A stretch of 64,000 nt of DNA from Oscheius sp. JU75 (Eukaryota > Nematoda > Chromadorea > Rhabditida > Rhabditidae). The position numbers were made by a program, and so were the translations under genes. Below, in pieces: positions 20,755 to 40,300 of the stretch. Every line of letters begins with the position of its first letter. Position 1 is the first letter of the stretch. The notes below the pieces were generated by a model. The model ran no database searches and had not been told where the DNA came from. It saw only the letters and a list, made by a program, of their open reading frames with translations. The stretch is taken from contig JASJZC010000001.1 in NCBI GenBank assembly GCA_037178855.1, positions 2,666,001-2,730,000 of the forward strand, in the 5' to 3' direction.

Positions 20755-23524
20755 ATGCCTCGGTCGACTGTCGGCAGAGACGATGCTCATTATCTTCAAT
20801 TATCGGCCATCAATCAATCGCGCCACTTGGAAAGAAGCAACCATCCCATCTCGCTGAAAAGCTTCTACGGCGAGGAATCTGATTCCGATGGCAGCGTTCA
20901 TCATCCACTGTGAGGCTTACCTTTCGTTCCTCTGCAAAACGACCAAAATTTAGTGTTCGTGCTCGCTCAGTCGCCGGCGACTATCCGATAGATGGACGTG
21001 GGAAGTACTGCGTCCCGAATGCTGCAGCCGGAGCAGCAGAGACGGGCAAGCGATTCCGCCGGAAGATCAAGAAGATTGCGGATCGCGAGAAAAATACGAT
21101 CAATGATTCTCGCAATTCGGACGAGCTGATCGAGACGACGCGCGGATTTGAGAACAAGAACCACGGAGAGCTGTCGAAGCTGATCGAGACGACTCTCGAC
21201 GTGCCGAACAAGTCGATGAGGGGCCTGTCGCTGGCCATCATGACGAAACAGCTCAAGATGGCTCGCATGAAGCTGTTCGCCACGCGCACGGCCATCGAAG
21301 TACAGCCAAAACTGATCGAGAAGCTGAATTTGGCTCCGACTGGCAAGAAACATCAGGTTGAGTCTTTCCCCCCGTCTTCATATTACTGATTTGTAGAAAA
21401 CGGAAGATTCGCCCGGTGTTTACTCGCTCCACGCCTCGATGATACTGGAGCAGAACAGAATCAATGCTGACAAGGCCATAGCTCATGGCAAGTCCACGGT
21501 TCCAAGTCAGTGATACTTCATGTACATTCATCCATATGCATTCAGCTGTCACAGACGCCGAGATGCGCATGCTGGTGAGCAAATGCCGGACAGACGCCGC
21601 CCTCAATCAGCACCTCCTCTACGACCAGAAGTACGACAAGAAGTGGAAGTACCGCTACACGGATGTGTTCCTCTCGGACAAGAATGAGAAGAAGCCAGAA
21701 AATCGACGCGGCTGGGTGCTTCCGCTGAAAAAGATCTGCGACCAGGCCGGCATGCCGAGTCGTTTCTTCACAGACGACCGTCTGGTCGAGCTGCCCGAAG
21801 CCAGGATGAAGGTTCTCTACATGCGACTGATGGCCGAACAGGAAGCCTCGCCCTGGCTCATCAACTTTGATGAGACGGCTGTTCAGTATGCTTCCCAGTT
21901 GATATTGTAATTATACCCCTAGGAATCCCGTCATTGTAGCGTATCTGAACCAGGACTTCGATCCGATCGGCTTCCAGGACCGCATCAGTCTCTACGTGGA
22001 TCATGTCCGTTCTGATGTCGACAAGGTCGTGACAGGAAAATGTTAGTTTCTCATCTTGAGATAGGACAATTTGGGTCAGACTACAACAACATCATGCTCG
22101 GCAAGCGTATGTTCGGCCCGTCGAAGAAGCAGATGTTCGAGAGCTCGATCATCGGTGGCATAGAACGTCGTTTCGAGATCCTTGACAACCAGGTCAATCA
22201 CATCCCCTTCACCCACCACGCCTCCGACGTAAACAAGAATCGCTGTCGTCATCCACGTAGCTCTTTTCCTATCTTTTAAAACCAGTAACGAGTTTAGACA
22301 TTCATTGTCGCGACTCAACACGCGTGGTGCTCTCCTACCCGGCCGCTGCCACCGATGATTTCATTCACGCGAATCGCATCAAAGGCGGACCGCTTTTCAA
22401 CGAGTTCATCGTCACTCAGGCGCCGATGGATAACACCATCGGCGACTTCTGGCGGATGGTTTGGCAGGAAAAGGTGCCCTATGTGTTCATGCTATCCAGT
22501 AGAAAGGAGGCCGACAAATGCGCCGAGTACTGGCCGAGGTAGCTCTTTCATCCGGCTGTAATGATCACTAATTACAGAAAAATCACCTCAGAGCCGATCG
22601 AATGCCACGGCTTGGTGATCCAGAATGCCGGTGTGAACACGTCCTACGATCCGCTCTTCCGGATCACGTCGATCCGCATCATGGGACCGGAAGGCCAGGA
22701 ACATCGCCTGGAGCATTGGCAGGGCAACATGAACAACTCGAGCAACCTCATGTCGCCCCTCAATCTGCTCCGAATCGCCAGGAATTGCAGTCGCCCCGTT
22801 GTCGTTCATGACACTTTGGGCATCTCAAGAGCCTCCTGTCTCGTCGCGATCGAAATCGCTATCTGCAGTCTGATCAAGGGACCTTCTTACAAGGTTTTCG
22901 ATTGATTTGTTTAATATACAATTCCTTTTTAGCACCTAGTACAGCAGAGTGTTCAATTCTTGCGCTCGAAGCGCCCGTTCAGCGTCGAGACCCCGATGCA
23001 GTTCATCTTCATTCATCGCGTCATCCAGCACATGTTCCGAAACATCGAACTGAATGTGCCCGGGTTCCAGCGCGACTATCAGAAGTGGCTGAAGAATCGG
23101 GCCACGAGAATGTTTGTCGACGATCTTTGTTCTCCGGTAAGCTGATTTTTTTATGGCTATATCGCTTGCTGGTCGTGGAAACATGTCGAAATCCTGTACA
23201 GAAACTGGACGACGAGAGCATCTTAACTCCTAAACTAAAGTTGTGGGACTCCTTGTTACCTAGTCTTACGACGATAGCCCTGTCCATTTTTTACGGGGCT
23301 CCTGATCGATCCTTTACCCCGAATCATTGCGTCCTTGAAGTTCAAACCCTTCTAACGAAACCCTTTTCCAGCTCCCCGGCTACCGTCTGCTTTCGCCCAA
23401 AGTCGATCCGGATCTTCTGCGCCAGGCCCGTCGTCCCCCTCGTCCGAACTACCGTCGTGAGGCTCCCGACTGCGTCGGCGAGTGGCCGCTTCCTTTCGAC
23501 ACACTCCCCCGTAGTCTATTTTAA
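20755..23524 (+). CDS. sperm-type protein tyrosine phosphatase-like protein, catalytically dead
   Basis: Exons: 20755-20909, 20954-21356, 21397-21505, 21546-21885, 21923-22041, 22080-22256, 22298-22538, 22578-22893, 22933-23136 and 23372-23524; phases agree. The N-terminal part is basic and unfamiliar. The PTP domain begins around HIPFTHHASDVNKNRC and contains DSTRVVLSYP, DDFIHANRIKGG, FIVTQAPMDNTIGDFWRMVW and VPYVFMLSS. The P-loop should be HCSAGxGR but reads VVVHDTLGISRAS: the catalytic Cys is Asp. The WPD loop is also missing (EHWQGNMNNSSN). It should therefore not hydrolyse phosphotyrosine but may bind it. Nematode genomes have large families of such PTPs, many sperm-enriched. The start follows an SL-type acceptor. 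A possible extra exon at 23202 was left out because no donor follows it. Confidence 0.85.
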
Positions 23525-23574
23525 TTTTTCTTACTATTTTTCACTTTTTCACCTTGTAAAATACTCATATGTAA

Positions 23575-23580
23575 AATAAA
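23575..23580 (+). terminator. AATAAA polyadenylation signal of the PTP-like gene
   Basis: A canonical AATAAA 50 bp after the stop codon. Confidence 0.55.
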
Positions 23581-23601
23581 CCTCACTAAGGTCAAACTCC
23601 G

Positions 23602-23679
23602 ACGGCACCGCCGTGTTTGGGCGACGGCGCAGGAGGCCGACCGGCCTTCTATAATAACTCTTCGCAGGGAGGGTTATTA
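23602..23679. repeat. three small inverted repeats in a row
   Basis: ACGGC/GCCGT at 23602-23614 (loop ACC), AGGCCG/CGGCCT at 23634-23647 (loop AC) and AATAACTC/GGGTTATT at 23653-23679. They fill the gap between the PTP-like poly(A) signal and the ZP gene. Confidence 0.6.
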
Positions 23680-23745
23680 GCCGGCGCAGTCACTCCTTCC
23701 TCGCTTGAAGATCGATCTAATCGACCTCCTTTTCGGCTGCCTTAA

Positions 23746-26717
23746 ATGTTGCGGCTCCTTGTGGCTGCAGCTGTTGTGGCCACAGTAGTCACAGCTCTTT
23801 CAACTATCGTCAACACGGCGATCTCGTGCGACAAGACCGATTTTCTTCTCCGAATACGATTCAATGACACCTTTTCTGGCACCATTTTCACGGAGAAGGG
23901 TACCCCGAACTGTGTTTATTTGAATGCGAGCATCCAGCCGATGGATTCGTATGATGTGAAGGTAGGTCGCTTAGTTTTGAGTAAAAAAGCACACTAGATC
24001 CCCCTCAACGGCTGCGAGACTAGGAGGAATGCTCAAGGCAACCTTGAGAACGAGATTATCGTCCAGTCCGGTGGCAGATTTGACTCGAGGATGGACAAGA
24101 AGTATTTGCTTACTTGTATTCCGGCTGGACCGTTACAGAGGTGAGCTAACCGGAAGTTTTGCTCAAATTTTTTTTTGATTTTTATATTTCTACAGTCCTA
24201 GGTTGATCAATTAGTATTTCTCAGTCATTTCTGGATTGAGAAAATCTCTACCGATCAAAATAGGTGCAAAACTATGTGACCGAGTCAAACAGAGACCACC
24301 AAGCTCAAACAAAGATACGAACAGTGACATCTTGGAAGTTGCCACACTGACATGAAATGAGTAAGGGAATGACAGGCTTACAAACTAGATGAAGGGGAAA
24401 ATAAAAGTTAAGGGAAAAATAATGTGATGACAATTGACAGCTAAAACTTCCAAGGTCCGCGAAAATGTTTACGCCCATTCCCTAATAGGAAGCACTTTAC
24501 CATCGAACCCCGCCCAACTGTTCCTAAATCCAACTTCTAGTCTTTTTTCACACACGGACGAGATTTTTAACTTATTCCAGGAACTAAACTATTACTGTAG
24601 TCATTACAAACTAGTGTTCGTAAGAAACTTCTTTTGCTAACAATCACTTTGGAAATCTATTCTGTGACTAACAGTTAGAGGAGTTCACTGTACTTAAAAG
24701 TACAGTAAACTCCCTAAAATGTCAGTCTGTGCTTCAAAAAAGTGTTAAGTTGGTTGTCAACTCTCACCACTTGACACCAGTAACCTGTTTACATCTCTCT
24801 AACAAGCTTGTTTTTCCAAGGGTTAGATTGCTGTGAGTGTAGAGACTTCTTCGTATACAGTTTTGGAGGGAAGGGTCAAAACTAGTCACTCCAATGGCAT
24901 TTCAGAGACTCATCCCAACAGGTGACCCTCTCATTCGGAGGGATCACTGTCGATTCGGACTCTTCAACAGTCGCTAGCATAATCGGACAGCCCAAAGTCG
25001 ACTACCAAGTCTCGGTTCGAGACGGCGATGAGCCGACCTCGCCAGCCTTGCAGCGATCGCTTGCCGTCGGTGACAAAGTGGTAAATGACTGTGGCTAATT
25101 ACCCCCTCTGCCTGACTAGTTCCTCTCCTGTCTGCCCATTATTGGCCGTGTGTGGAAGAAAGAAGCTAAAGCTGTTTCCACTTGAGAGAACTTTCCCCTA
25201 CACTTTCAGACCTATACCGTCCGTTTGGGGCCTGCAGTGAGAGGCAGAATTGGCAGATGTTGGGCCAGTGATGGGAAGAGTGAACTCGAGCTGAGTAACA
25301 ACGAAGGATGCTCGGTACAGAAGGCTGGAGAGGTCTGGGGCGATTTTGAGGTCTCACGCGATGACAGAGGAACGATCTTCTTGAATCATATCAAGGCGTG
25401 GGCTTTCCCGACGAGGTGAGTGAAGTTTTTAACGAAAATAGGGTGTTTGGAAGTATGAAAAAAGCAGATCAGGCCATCTAGGTAATTATCAGATAACAGT
25501 CCCCAATATTAATTAGTTTTCAACTGTTATATGTGTTGCATGATAGAGAGTAGATGAAAGGAAACAAGGATACACATAGATTGGCAATAGAATTACAGAA
25601 AAAATCAAAAGCTCTCCTACTTGTAGGCGAGAAATTCGAAAGAAAGAAGATTTTCAGTCACTCAATACCTATAGAGGATGTCATTTTGCTATTTCTTCCA
25701 AGTTTACATGTTTGAAACTTTTAGTGAAGAAGGAAACTATTAAGAGACCGATAATAGGAAGTACCTCAAATCTAAAAATCTTTCTTTACTAAAGCGCAAT
25801 GATGTCCGTCCGTCAGTGTCTGTCATGATGTTCGCGCGACCGCATGTTAACACTAATACCCAAAAAAGCTGACAAGTCCTTTCATGTCAAGAGACGAGGG
25901 GACAAGTCAGCTGTAAAGGAAACTTCTGTTGCTGGGGAAGTGGGAAGCCGCCTGTTATCAATAGTAATACAAGACTAAAGAGCTGCGAAGCTGCTTTCGG
26001 CAGCCGGCAGGGAAATATTTTCTGGAATAGCCGCATTTTCTCTACCTTTTCTGCTTTCTCCTCTTACTTCTGAGCGCCAAGCATATTGAGAGAGAACAGT
26101 AAGAAAAATGCAAGGAAGTGGCTAGATTCTGTTGTAGTGATTATCTAAAACAAAAGGCTTATTTTGCTTGTCATAGACACTTTAAGTGATAAAGGAATGA
26201 AACTTTTAAAAACCAATCCAAAATAGTTGTCGCAAGGACGGTGCTATTAACAAGGAGGAGAAAATTAGCGAAATAGACCTTTTCTCATAAAATGTTTTCA
26301 CTATTTCCGTCCATTTTGTAAGCTAAGGAGTTTTACGTGAAATAGCGCAATAACCAAGATAAAAAGCCTCAGGGTCACCATAAATGTGATAAAAACCTGC
26401 GAGAAAATAAAGAGACGAAATAAAAAGAAACTGCTTTGTTTCAAACAATGTCGGGTAAACGCGCTCCTTTCAGCAACGAGGTGAACATATTCTGCAATTT
26501 GCACATTTGTTCTTCTTGTGAGCAGTCCACATGCTCTACCCGAATTCGCCGAACACACAAGGGGCTGGAAGAGGCTCCAATCAGCTCGATAGCCATCCGG
26601 ACCTCTTTCCGTCTCCGACGGGCAGCGAAGGAGCTCCAGATTTCCCCTTCCCCTGTGAAATCCGCCCGAAAATTATACTCTTTTGTCCTATTTATCTCCT
26701 TGTTATTTTCGCTATAA
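23746..26717 (+). CDS. secreted ZP-domain (cuticlin-like) protein
   Basis: Five exons: 23746-23961, 23998-24140, 24906-25080, 25210-25415 and 26473-26717. A signal peptide is clear (MLRLLVAAAVVATVVTALS). The ZP module follows: FSGTIFTEKGTPNCVY, then IPLNGCETRRNAQGNLENEI, YLLTCIPAG, VSVRDGDEPTSPALQRSLAV, GDKVTYTVRL, CWASDGKSELEL and NNEGCSV, then AFPTS joined to NEVNIFCNLHICSSCEQSTC, the Cys-rich ZP-C end. Dibasic sites (IRRTHKG, RLRRAA) could be furin-like cleavage points, and the C-terminus ends in a short hydrophobic stretch (YSFVLFISLLFSL), as in cuticlins. Such proteins polymerise in cuticle or extracellular matrix. The 765-nt and 1057-nt introns carry a hairpin and a dispersed repeat. 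Confidence 0.75.
24680..24713. repeat. 16-bp inverted repeat with 2-nt loop
   Basis: GGAGTTCACTGTACTT, AA, AAGTACAGTAAACTCC: 15 of 16 positions pair. Lies in intron 2 of the ZP gene. Confidence 0.85.
25779..26010 (+). repeat. dispersed ~230-bp repeat, copy A
   Basis: Starts ATCTTTCTTTACTAAAGCGC and ends in GCTGCTTTCGGCAGCCGG. It aligns along its whole length with 57832-58061, with shared blocks such as GATGTCCGTCCGTC/GGTGTCCGTCCGTC, AACACTAATACCCAAAAA and TTTCATGTCAAG. It is in the last intron of the ZP gene. No long ORF is shared between copies. Confidence 0.8.
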
Positions 26718-26948
26718 GATCATTAATAAAAATTTATATCAAATCTTTTCTATCACAGGGAGAACTTCTTCAAATGTGGAAAGGGTCTTCTTTTTTCTAC
26801 AGTTGCTGCGGGGGATTTCTATGGACAAAAAGTACCGGTAAAAGGCTTTGAATAAATTAATAGACACGAGGAAAATAAATAATTAGAGAGTAAGTCCTAA
26901 AAAGAGGATGGGATATGCAAATTAGGCATTATGAAATGGGGGAAAAGA

Positions 26949-33895
<6,947 letters not shown>

Positions 33896-34005
33896 TCTGA
33901 CATGTTTTCTTGAGGAGAAAATGAGATATCCTGGAGATTAAATTTGGATTGAGGAAGAGTTAAAAAGTTCAAGTGTTTCTTTAGAGGATTGGAGGTAGAA
34001 AAGTA

Positions 34006-34304
34006 CATGTTTTTACACTGGATTATCAAGATTTTGGACGAGGCAATAGAATCAGACCTATCTAAAGAGAAATTGAGAAAGAGGCTAGAGGCTCACAGGT
34101 ATGGTCACTGATAAGACTTCTCCATTTCCTAGGCACTTTTTATCGGGAAAGTTCGGCGTGATATACGACACATTTAGAGCTAGTTTCTACCCAATTAATT
34201 TTAAGGATCTTAGAGCCAAAAAGGAGGCTGAAGGCATGGCTATCGGGCCAACCCTATTATCCATGCTTATGAAGATCAGACCTGTGTTGAATCAGAGCAA
34301 CTAG
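34006..34304 (+). CDS. small two-exon protein of unknown function
   Basis: ATG at 34006, exon to 34098, a 34-nt intron (GTATGG...CCTAG) and exon 34133-34304; about 87 aa. The product is amphipathic and basic: MFLHWIIKILDEAIESDLSK, KLRKRLEAHRHFLSGKFGVI, FKDLRAKKEAEGMAIGPTLL and a last part SMLMKIRPVLNQSN. I do not recognise it. Supporting points are the clean frame across an intron and TTTCTTTAG, an SL-type acceptor, just upstream of the ATG. It starts 110 bp from the divergent PMR1 gene. It could still be a chance ORF. Confidence 0.4.
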
Positions 34305-37300
34305 AAGAAGTTGGTAGCTCCTTTCAGGAGATCTTAAGGCACTTCGTCATCTAGACAGAATCTCGTAGTCTTAGGAATGAATAGAATCTAAATGTACAAA
34401 GGTAACTCCTATATGTGTGTTAGCTCTAAAATGCACTCGGGGAATTCGATAAATGAATGAGAAATTGCCGGCGACAGCCGTCAATTTAGAGAGTGAGTGT
34501 GAAAGAGTAAGGGCAACAATGGATGCCCTAACTCTCTCAGGTTAAGTGCCCTTTTAGGGGGGACAGCGTCAAAAAGCCATTGGTTGATTAATAGTCTAGG
34601 GAATGAAAAGTGGCCTAAATGCTACGACAAACGACTTTCAATATGAGGTCAGTCTGGGAGACAATCGTATGCATTTTCGAGCAATCTTGAGGGAGGAGGA
34701 GGCCGAATAAAATGCGTGTAAAAGGTTGGATTAAGGAAAGCCTGGGCTCCACGGGACAGTGCAGTCATCTGTGTAAATTGAGCTGGAACACGTATATAGA
34801 GAGAGGTGTGGACGGGGATAAAAAGTGTCTAGTGGGAAGTTGCAAACTGCGGATTCTACGACGCATTTGTAAGCCAGGGCGCTACCACTACGAGACCACA
34901 GCTGGAAGACAAGTTCACAAGTTGCCAGAAGATGACAAAACACCTGTCCTTACAAGGACTGTGCCCGCGATAGATGACTGTTGACAGAGGGAAAAGTGAA
35001 CAGAGTTAAGCTGACAGCAGTGAGTAGGAGATAAGATAAGACATCGTGAAACAGAGAATACACGTAAAGTTCTTCTGCAAGCAAGTTGAGGAATGGTACA
35101 CACAGAGTTCGAAAGTTGTCTGGAAAACTACTTTTTACAACCTTCAGACTCAAGAATTACATTTCGTGTGTGGATCTTTTCAACGCTTTTTTCATATTTT
35201 TCGCATACAAATTGACAGCGCTATTCACAAGAGATGTGACAGATGTGGAAACGACTGTTAGATAGACAAACTGGCTAGTGAGACGATAGGGTGATTCATC
35301 TGAAAGGTAGCACCTCAAAAAAAGTGTGAAACTACCTTCAAGAGAGCTATTCCAACCACCAGCAAAGACCAGAGGTCTGTTTTGACACCATGTCATGTTT
35401 TTTTAGAGGCAACCGGTTCCCCCAGCAACTAATAAAAGTACTTTTGGAAGATTTTCTTGCAAATCCGCCTATCCTACTCGCTGCTTTGGAAAAAGTAAGA
35501 TCGTGAATCAATCGAAAGAGACCCGTGTGAGCGCTTAAAAACCAGAGAGTTATTGACGATTAAACTGAAATCATCTGGGAAATAGGGAGAGATAGAGAGA
35601 GCAGGAAATGTGGCCTAATGAAAGACATCTGGCTACCCTAATCGGAGAGGGAAATTGCGAAGTGACATCTCGTCTACGAGCCTCGACAGCAGAGAAATTT
35701 GCAATTCCTAAAGGAAAGGCCGGAGACGGTTAGACGAGCACGTATAATGAATAATAAACGAGGCGCGTAAATTGCTCAGGTCATTAGCCGCTCTCGTCGA
35801 CGTGACTTAAAGCTTGTGTGAGAGGAAAGGACGAACAAAGGGCTTTTTTGTCTGGCCAGGACCCCCGGTTTTATGTTTCTGGGCCGAGGCAATCATAATC
35901 ATTGGGAAGGGAGACAAATAGAGGAGCCTCGAACTGCCAGAGCCCCCGAATTAATTGTCCAAATTCGTGACAGGACTGATGTCAGGAGGCGTCTGATTCT
36001 CTCGAGGCAGTAGAAGCGGATTAGATGTAAAAGAAACACAAAGATGGGGATGGAGGAGAGGAATGGCATCGCCTGGGGCAACGGTAAAACAGGATCAGAA
36101 ATATAGGGAAGCTAGAGAACGGAAATAAAAAAGAGGGGAGCAAGGGTTAAGCAGAGTTTGAACCAAAGGTTTCAGTCTATCTACCAAAACTCTGCTGATG
36201 TTTTAAGGCAGTAAAATCCTAATTAAGACATCAGAGCCGAAGCAGCAAGGTTAGCATCTGCAAGTGAAGCAAAACCAGGGAAAAAGGTCATACTAACCCA
36301 GCAAATTGAGATCCAAAATTAATTCACGCAGCCAATGATGCAATGAGGAGCGGCTGAATGAGAATCAAAATGGATCTTGGGCAAGACAAGAGCAAGATAA
36401 AGAGATCGTGTGAAGAAACGCATCGACGTTGATTGATACATGCATAAATCAGGACACGGAGGCCTTCAAAGATTTCCAGCAGGTATTAGCTTTCAACAAA
36501 GTGGAAAGTAGGGCATTGATGCTAAGGTTTAGAAAAAAAAATATCTTAGGGAGTCGTTCACGAATTGTCACTGCAGAAACTTAGACGACGCTAATCCCCT
36601 ACTACCAAAAACTCATTCAACCTACGCAATACCCATCCGATCGGCACAGACGAAAAAAAAAATAACTGAGGTGGAAATCAAGCAATTCCCATGTCTTTAG
36701 ACGGAGCAATACCGCCATGAAATCATGTAAACCGTTCTGTAACATAATTCCAAACACTTTGAAACTTTTTAGCCACTAAAAACTTGCAGTAAAACAGCGC
36801 AAAAGACTAGAATAACCACGACTAGCACCGCAAACTGACTCAGAACGCTCGGCCAAAACAATGCGTAGTCTGTTGCAGAGAACCACAGCTTAAAATGGCA
36901 TCTGATTACAAAAAAGCAGTGAAAGGTGTTGGTTTTCATTATAGCAGAAAGTGGGAACGAGAGCTGGCTAATGACTGCGAAAACGAGAGCGAATTGAAAG
37001 CTGATTATATCTGCGGCCATTTGATGCCAATCTCATGCAAGAAAAGGTTTATAGTACAACACCGAATCAGCTGTTCTTCACGTTTTTTTTTTCAATATTT
37101 TGGGATCAAAAACCGAACCAACCTTAACTATTCCAAGTCCTCCTGTGAAGGGGTAGAAACTTCCGGGCTTTGGAGGAAAAACTGGACTGTCTGTACAATA
37201 TTCAGTGTCAAAGATAGGGAAAAGATTGTACTTCGGTTAGTACAAAAAGTTGGTAGCGCAACTTGGAACTTTATTCTACACGTCGATGGTAAGATCGTAT

Positions 37301-37372
37301 CTGGGTATACAATGACGAGAATTTTGGGTGAAATGGAGAAAGGGGAATACAAAAAGTCGGGGAGAGAGAGGA
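34305..37372. other. 3-kb region with no gene seen
   Basis: Scattered ORFs under 180 codons lack family resemblance, hydrophobic segments or splice-supported continuity. No RNA gene or known repeat copy was found. It is the longest gene-empty stretch in the window outside introns and may hold cis-regulatory DNA or an unrecognised non-coding transcript. Confidence 0.45.
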
Positions 37373-40300
37373 TCAGTCTTTCCAGAGACGGAGATGAGTA
37401 TCGTCGGAGAAGGTGGCGATGAGATTCTGATGCGGGTGGTGGGCCAAGCCGAGAATAGGACGTTCGGTTACCTGAAATAGCGGATGTTATGGCGAAAAAA
37501 GTTTATTTGGAACCTTGTTTTTTTTTGGACAATCCCATGTTTTATCGGAGCTCAATTTAGCCAGCATGAGTCTTGGCGGAATGACAAAGAGGAACAATTT
37601 TTTTCAGTACTCATTTTCTCTGCTAAAGTGGTTTTCCCTACTTCACTACTTCAGCAGATAGGGATAGAAGAGTGACAAGAACTACCAATGAGGATATACG
37701 AAAAAGATATAATACAGGGATAGATAAAAGGGGTATGGGCGGGAAAAGCTAATAACGGGTACGCAATGCCTAGGAAATGGACAAGAGGCACGACAAGACA
37801 TGTAGGATCCACTTAGCTCCACGAAACACAGTAGAACTGTGTCACCGCTTCCAAAGTATTATCGATAGCCTGTCAAGCCCTGTTAACCCTAATCGCTGAC
37901 AATTGACTAGAATCGAAGCTAGTTCTACTACGAATTCTCTGCTAGAATGTCGTCTACTTGGGTGATGGTGCCGTGATAAGCTCGTCAAATCTGCTACATT
38001 TACTTTTTAGGTAGCTGTTGATAAGAGCACGAGTCAATTATTGAAGACTTTGTGAGCGGCGGAGAACATCAAGAAATTCCCGACACCTTTAAGAAGCAAA
38101 ATAAATGAAGACTACTTACCGGGAAGGTGCTCTCGAGAGCACAAGTAATCAGCTGGAAGCAGTACATGACTCCATCTTCGGCCACCGCGTAAACCCATTC
38201 TCCTCGCGGCGACAGTATACAGCTCATGAAGTCTCCCTTCTCACGTTTGCCAGATGTCATCAGCCGTACTACCTAGGAAAACAAATAAATTCTAGGAAAA
38301 TGAAGAAGAGGGTACCTGGCCTTGAAGGTTGACAATGAAGAGCGTATTTGACTTGTTGCAGACGACGTACTGGTCCGTTTTGGGGATAGGATGGACGGAA
38401 TTGACTGCTGTGTCGCCGGCCACGCGGAATGTCGAAGTGCAATCCATGGTCTTCAGATTCCACACCTTGCAAGTTCCGTCGGCTGATGTGGAAATCTAAA
38501 AAAGGCTGCCTTATAAGAAAGCGCAGTTCAATTCTTTCTTTTTTAATCTAATACCAGCATTCTACGGTTACTGAAACGAACTTTTCGATACCGAATAGAC
38601 TATGTCAAATTTACGGACTTTTTGACAAAAAAGGTCTTGACTATCTTAACCTATTTTTGGTTCAAATTGGTGTTTTTTCTGAGTTGCTATAGCTTTGGCA
38701 TATCCTGTAGAATCTTCCAAATATATTAACCCTTTAAATCAGTTGTGGTTCAAAGCGATTATTCTATCACCTTCAGCTTCTCCGGTCTCTTGGCCATGAC
38801 CGCTTGGGCAAAAAAAAGTGCAAGAATGCAAGAAAACTCACAGCCTGGTGTGTATCTTCGCAATATCTGACGTCGGTAATGAAGGAGGAGTGGCCCTTGA
38901 GTTCTTTCAGGCACTTTCCGCTCTTCAGCCCGTGTACCCTTAACTTATTCTTAAGAGAGTTCAAACACTCAAAACCTGATAATATTGTCGTTTCCTCCGG
39001 ACAGAACGTGAGAGTTGTCGCGTGAGAATCGGACGACTGTCACACCACTCGAGTGGGCTTTGTCGAAGCGGCGAAGACAGTCACCGGTTTGGACCTTCCA
39101 GACCTTGATCTTGCCCTGATTGTCACCGGAGGCCAGCATCTCCGAGTCGCGACTGAAGACGAGAGATAGGACAGCGCTGTCCATCATCATCAGGTTGTCT
39201 TGGGCCTAAAAATTTTCCTATGAGATTAATAATCTTCTGTCAATTTCATATATTTTAGACATTTCCCATGCCGTTTTCTTCGTAAAATAGCTTGTTCAAA
39301 AAGTTTGTTGTCCACGGGACCGAACCCGGGTCGTGCGATTCGAGGTGGCACCTCTTATCAATACGCTACTATCGCACTGAAGCTTTGAAATACTGTGACT
39401 TTGGTTGGAGGCCAAAACCCCTACATATGACTGCATATACTTACTCAGCATTAAAAACACTATGGTATATTACATCGTCCAAAGCCTTAGTGTCTAGTAT
39501 CCGTCACACGCAGAAAGACAGGACAACAAAAATGGTTTACCTGGTATTTGAGATCTTTCCTCAGCTTGCCGTTCATATAGTTCCAGACCTCGATGAAGCC
39601 GTCCTTGGAGCCGGAGACGAGAAATTGGCCATCGGGAGAGAAGACTGCCGATGTGGGGTAGCTATCTGAATGTTTTCTTGCTTGTCTCTACATCTAAAGC
39701 AGCCAACTTGATCCAAATTTGATGTGTCGCGCCATCTGTGTAGGGTAGCGTTCTTCTTCCTGCTCCTTCATGGCGGCCTTTCCGCGGAAGAGATCAATCT
39801 GGGTGCCGGGAGGAAGGAGACCTTGATGGAGCTGCCATTTCAGAGACTGGGCAAGCAGGGCCAGAAGACGCGACGGCGGGACGACGTTCACTTCGCTTGA
39901 GAGGGACTGAAATGAATGAATTAATACCTGTTCTAGCATCAAACTTCTAACAAAAGGCTTCAGATTGTCAGTGAAAAAGTTGCGGATATCAATGAAGATC
40001 GTCTGTTGGTAAGCGAAACAGCCAAAATGGCTATTTTAATGGAAAGTACCGACCTGAGCGATAGCCTGTCGTCTTTTTTCTTTCGAAGTGTCTCCATACA
40101 CTTCAGCCGCGTCGAAATAAGGACGATTGATCAGTCCTTCGAGGTGATTGTACCTAAAAATGGTAATTGCCAACCGTGAAAACAGTTCGTACCGTTCTGC
40201 GTCCATATTCTTCAGTAGTACCATTGGATCTGTTTGGCGGACAATGAGTCTTGCTGTAGCCAGCTCACGCAGCTCCACCAATTCGATAATCATCTGGAAC

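Noticed and set aside
23202-23371. Extra exon of the PTP-like gene (KLDDESIL...)
   Set aside because: Has an acceptor but no in-phase donor, whereas splicing 23136 to 23372 directly keeps the frame.
36895-37422. 175-codon plus-strand ORF
   Set aside because: Biased, repeat-poor but unrecognisable; its 3' part is antisense to the last SMU1 exon, and no splice or start context supports it.
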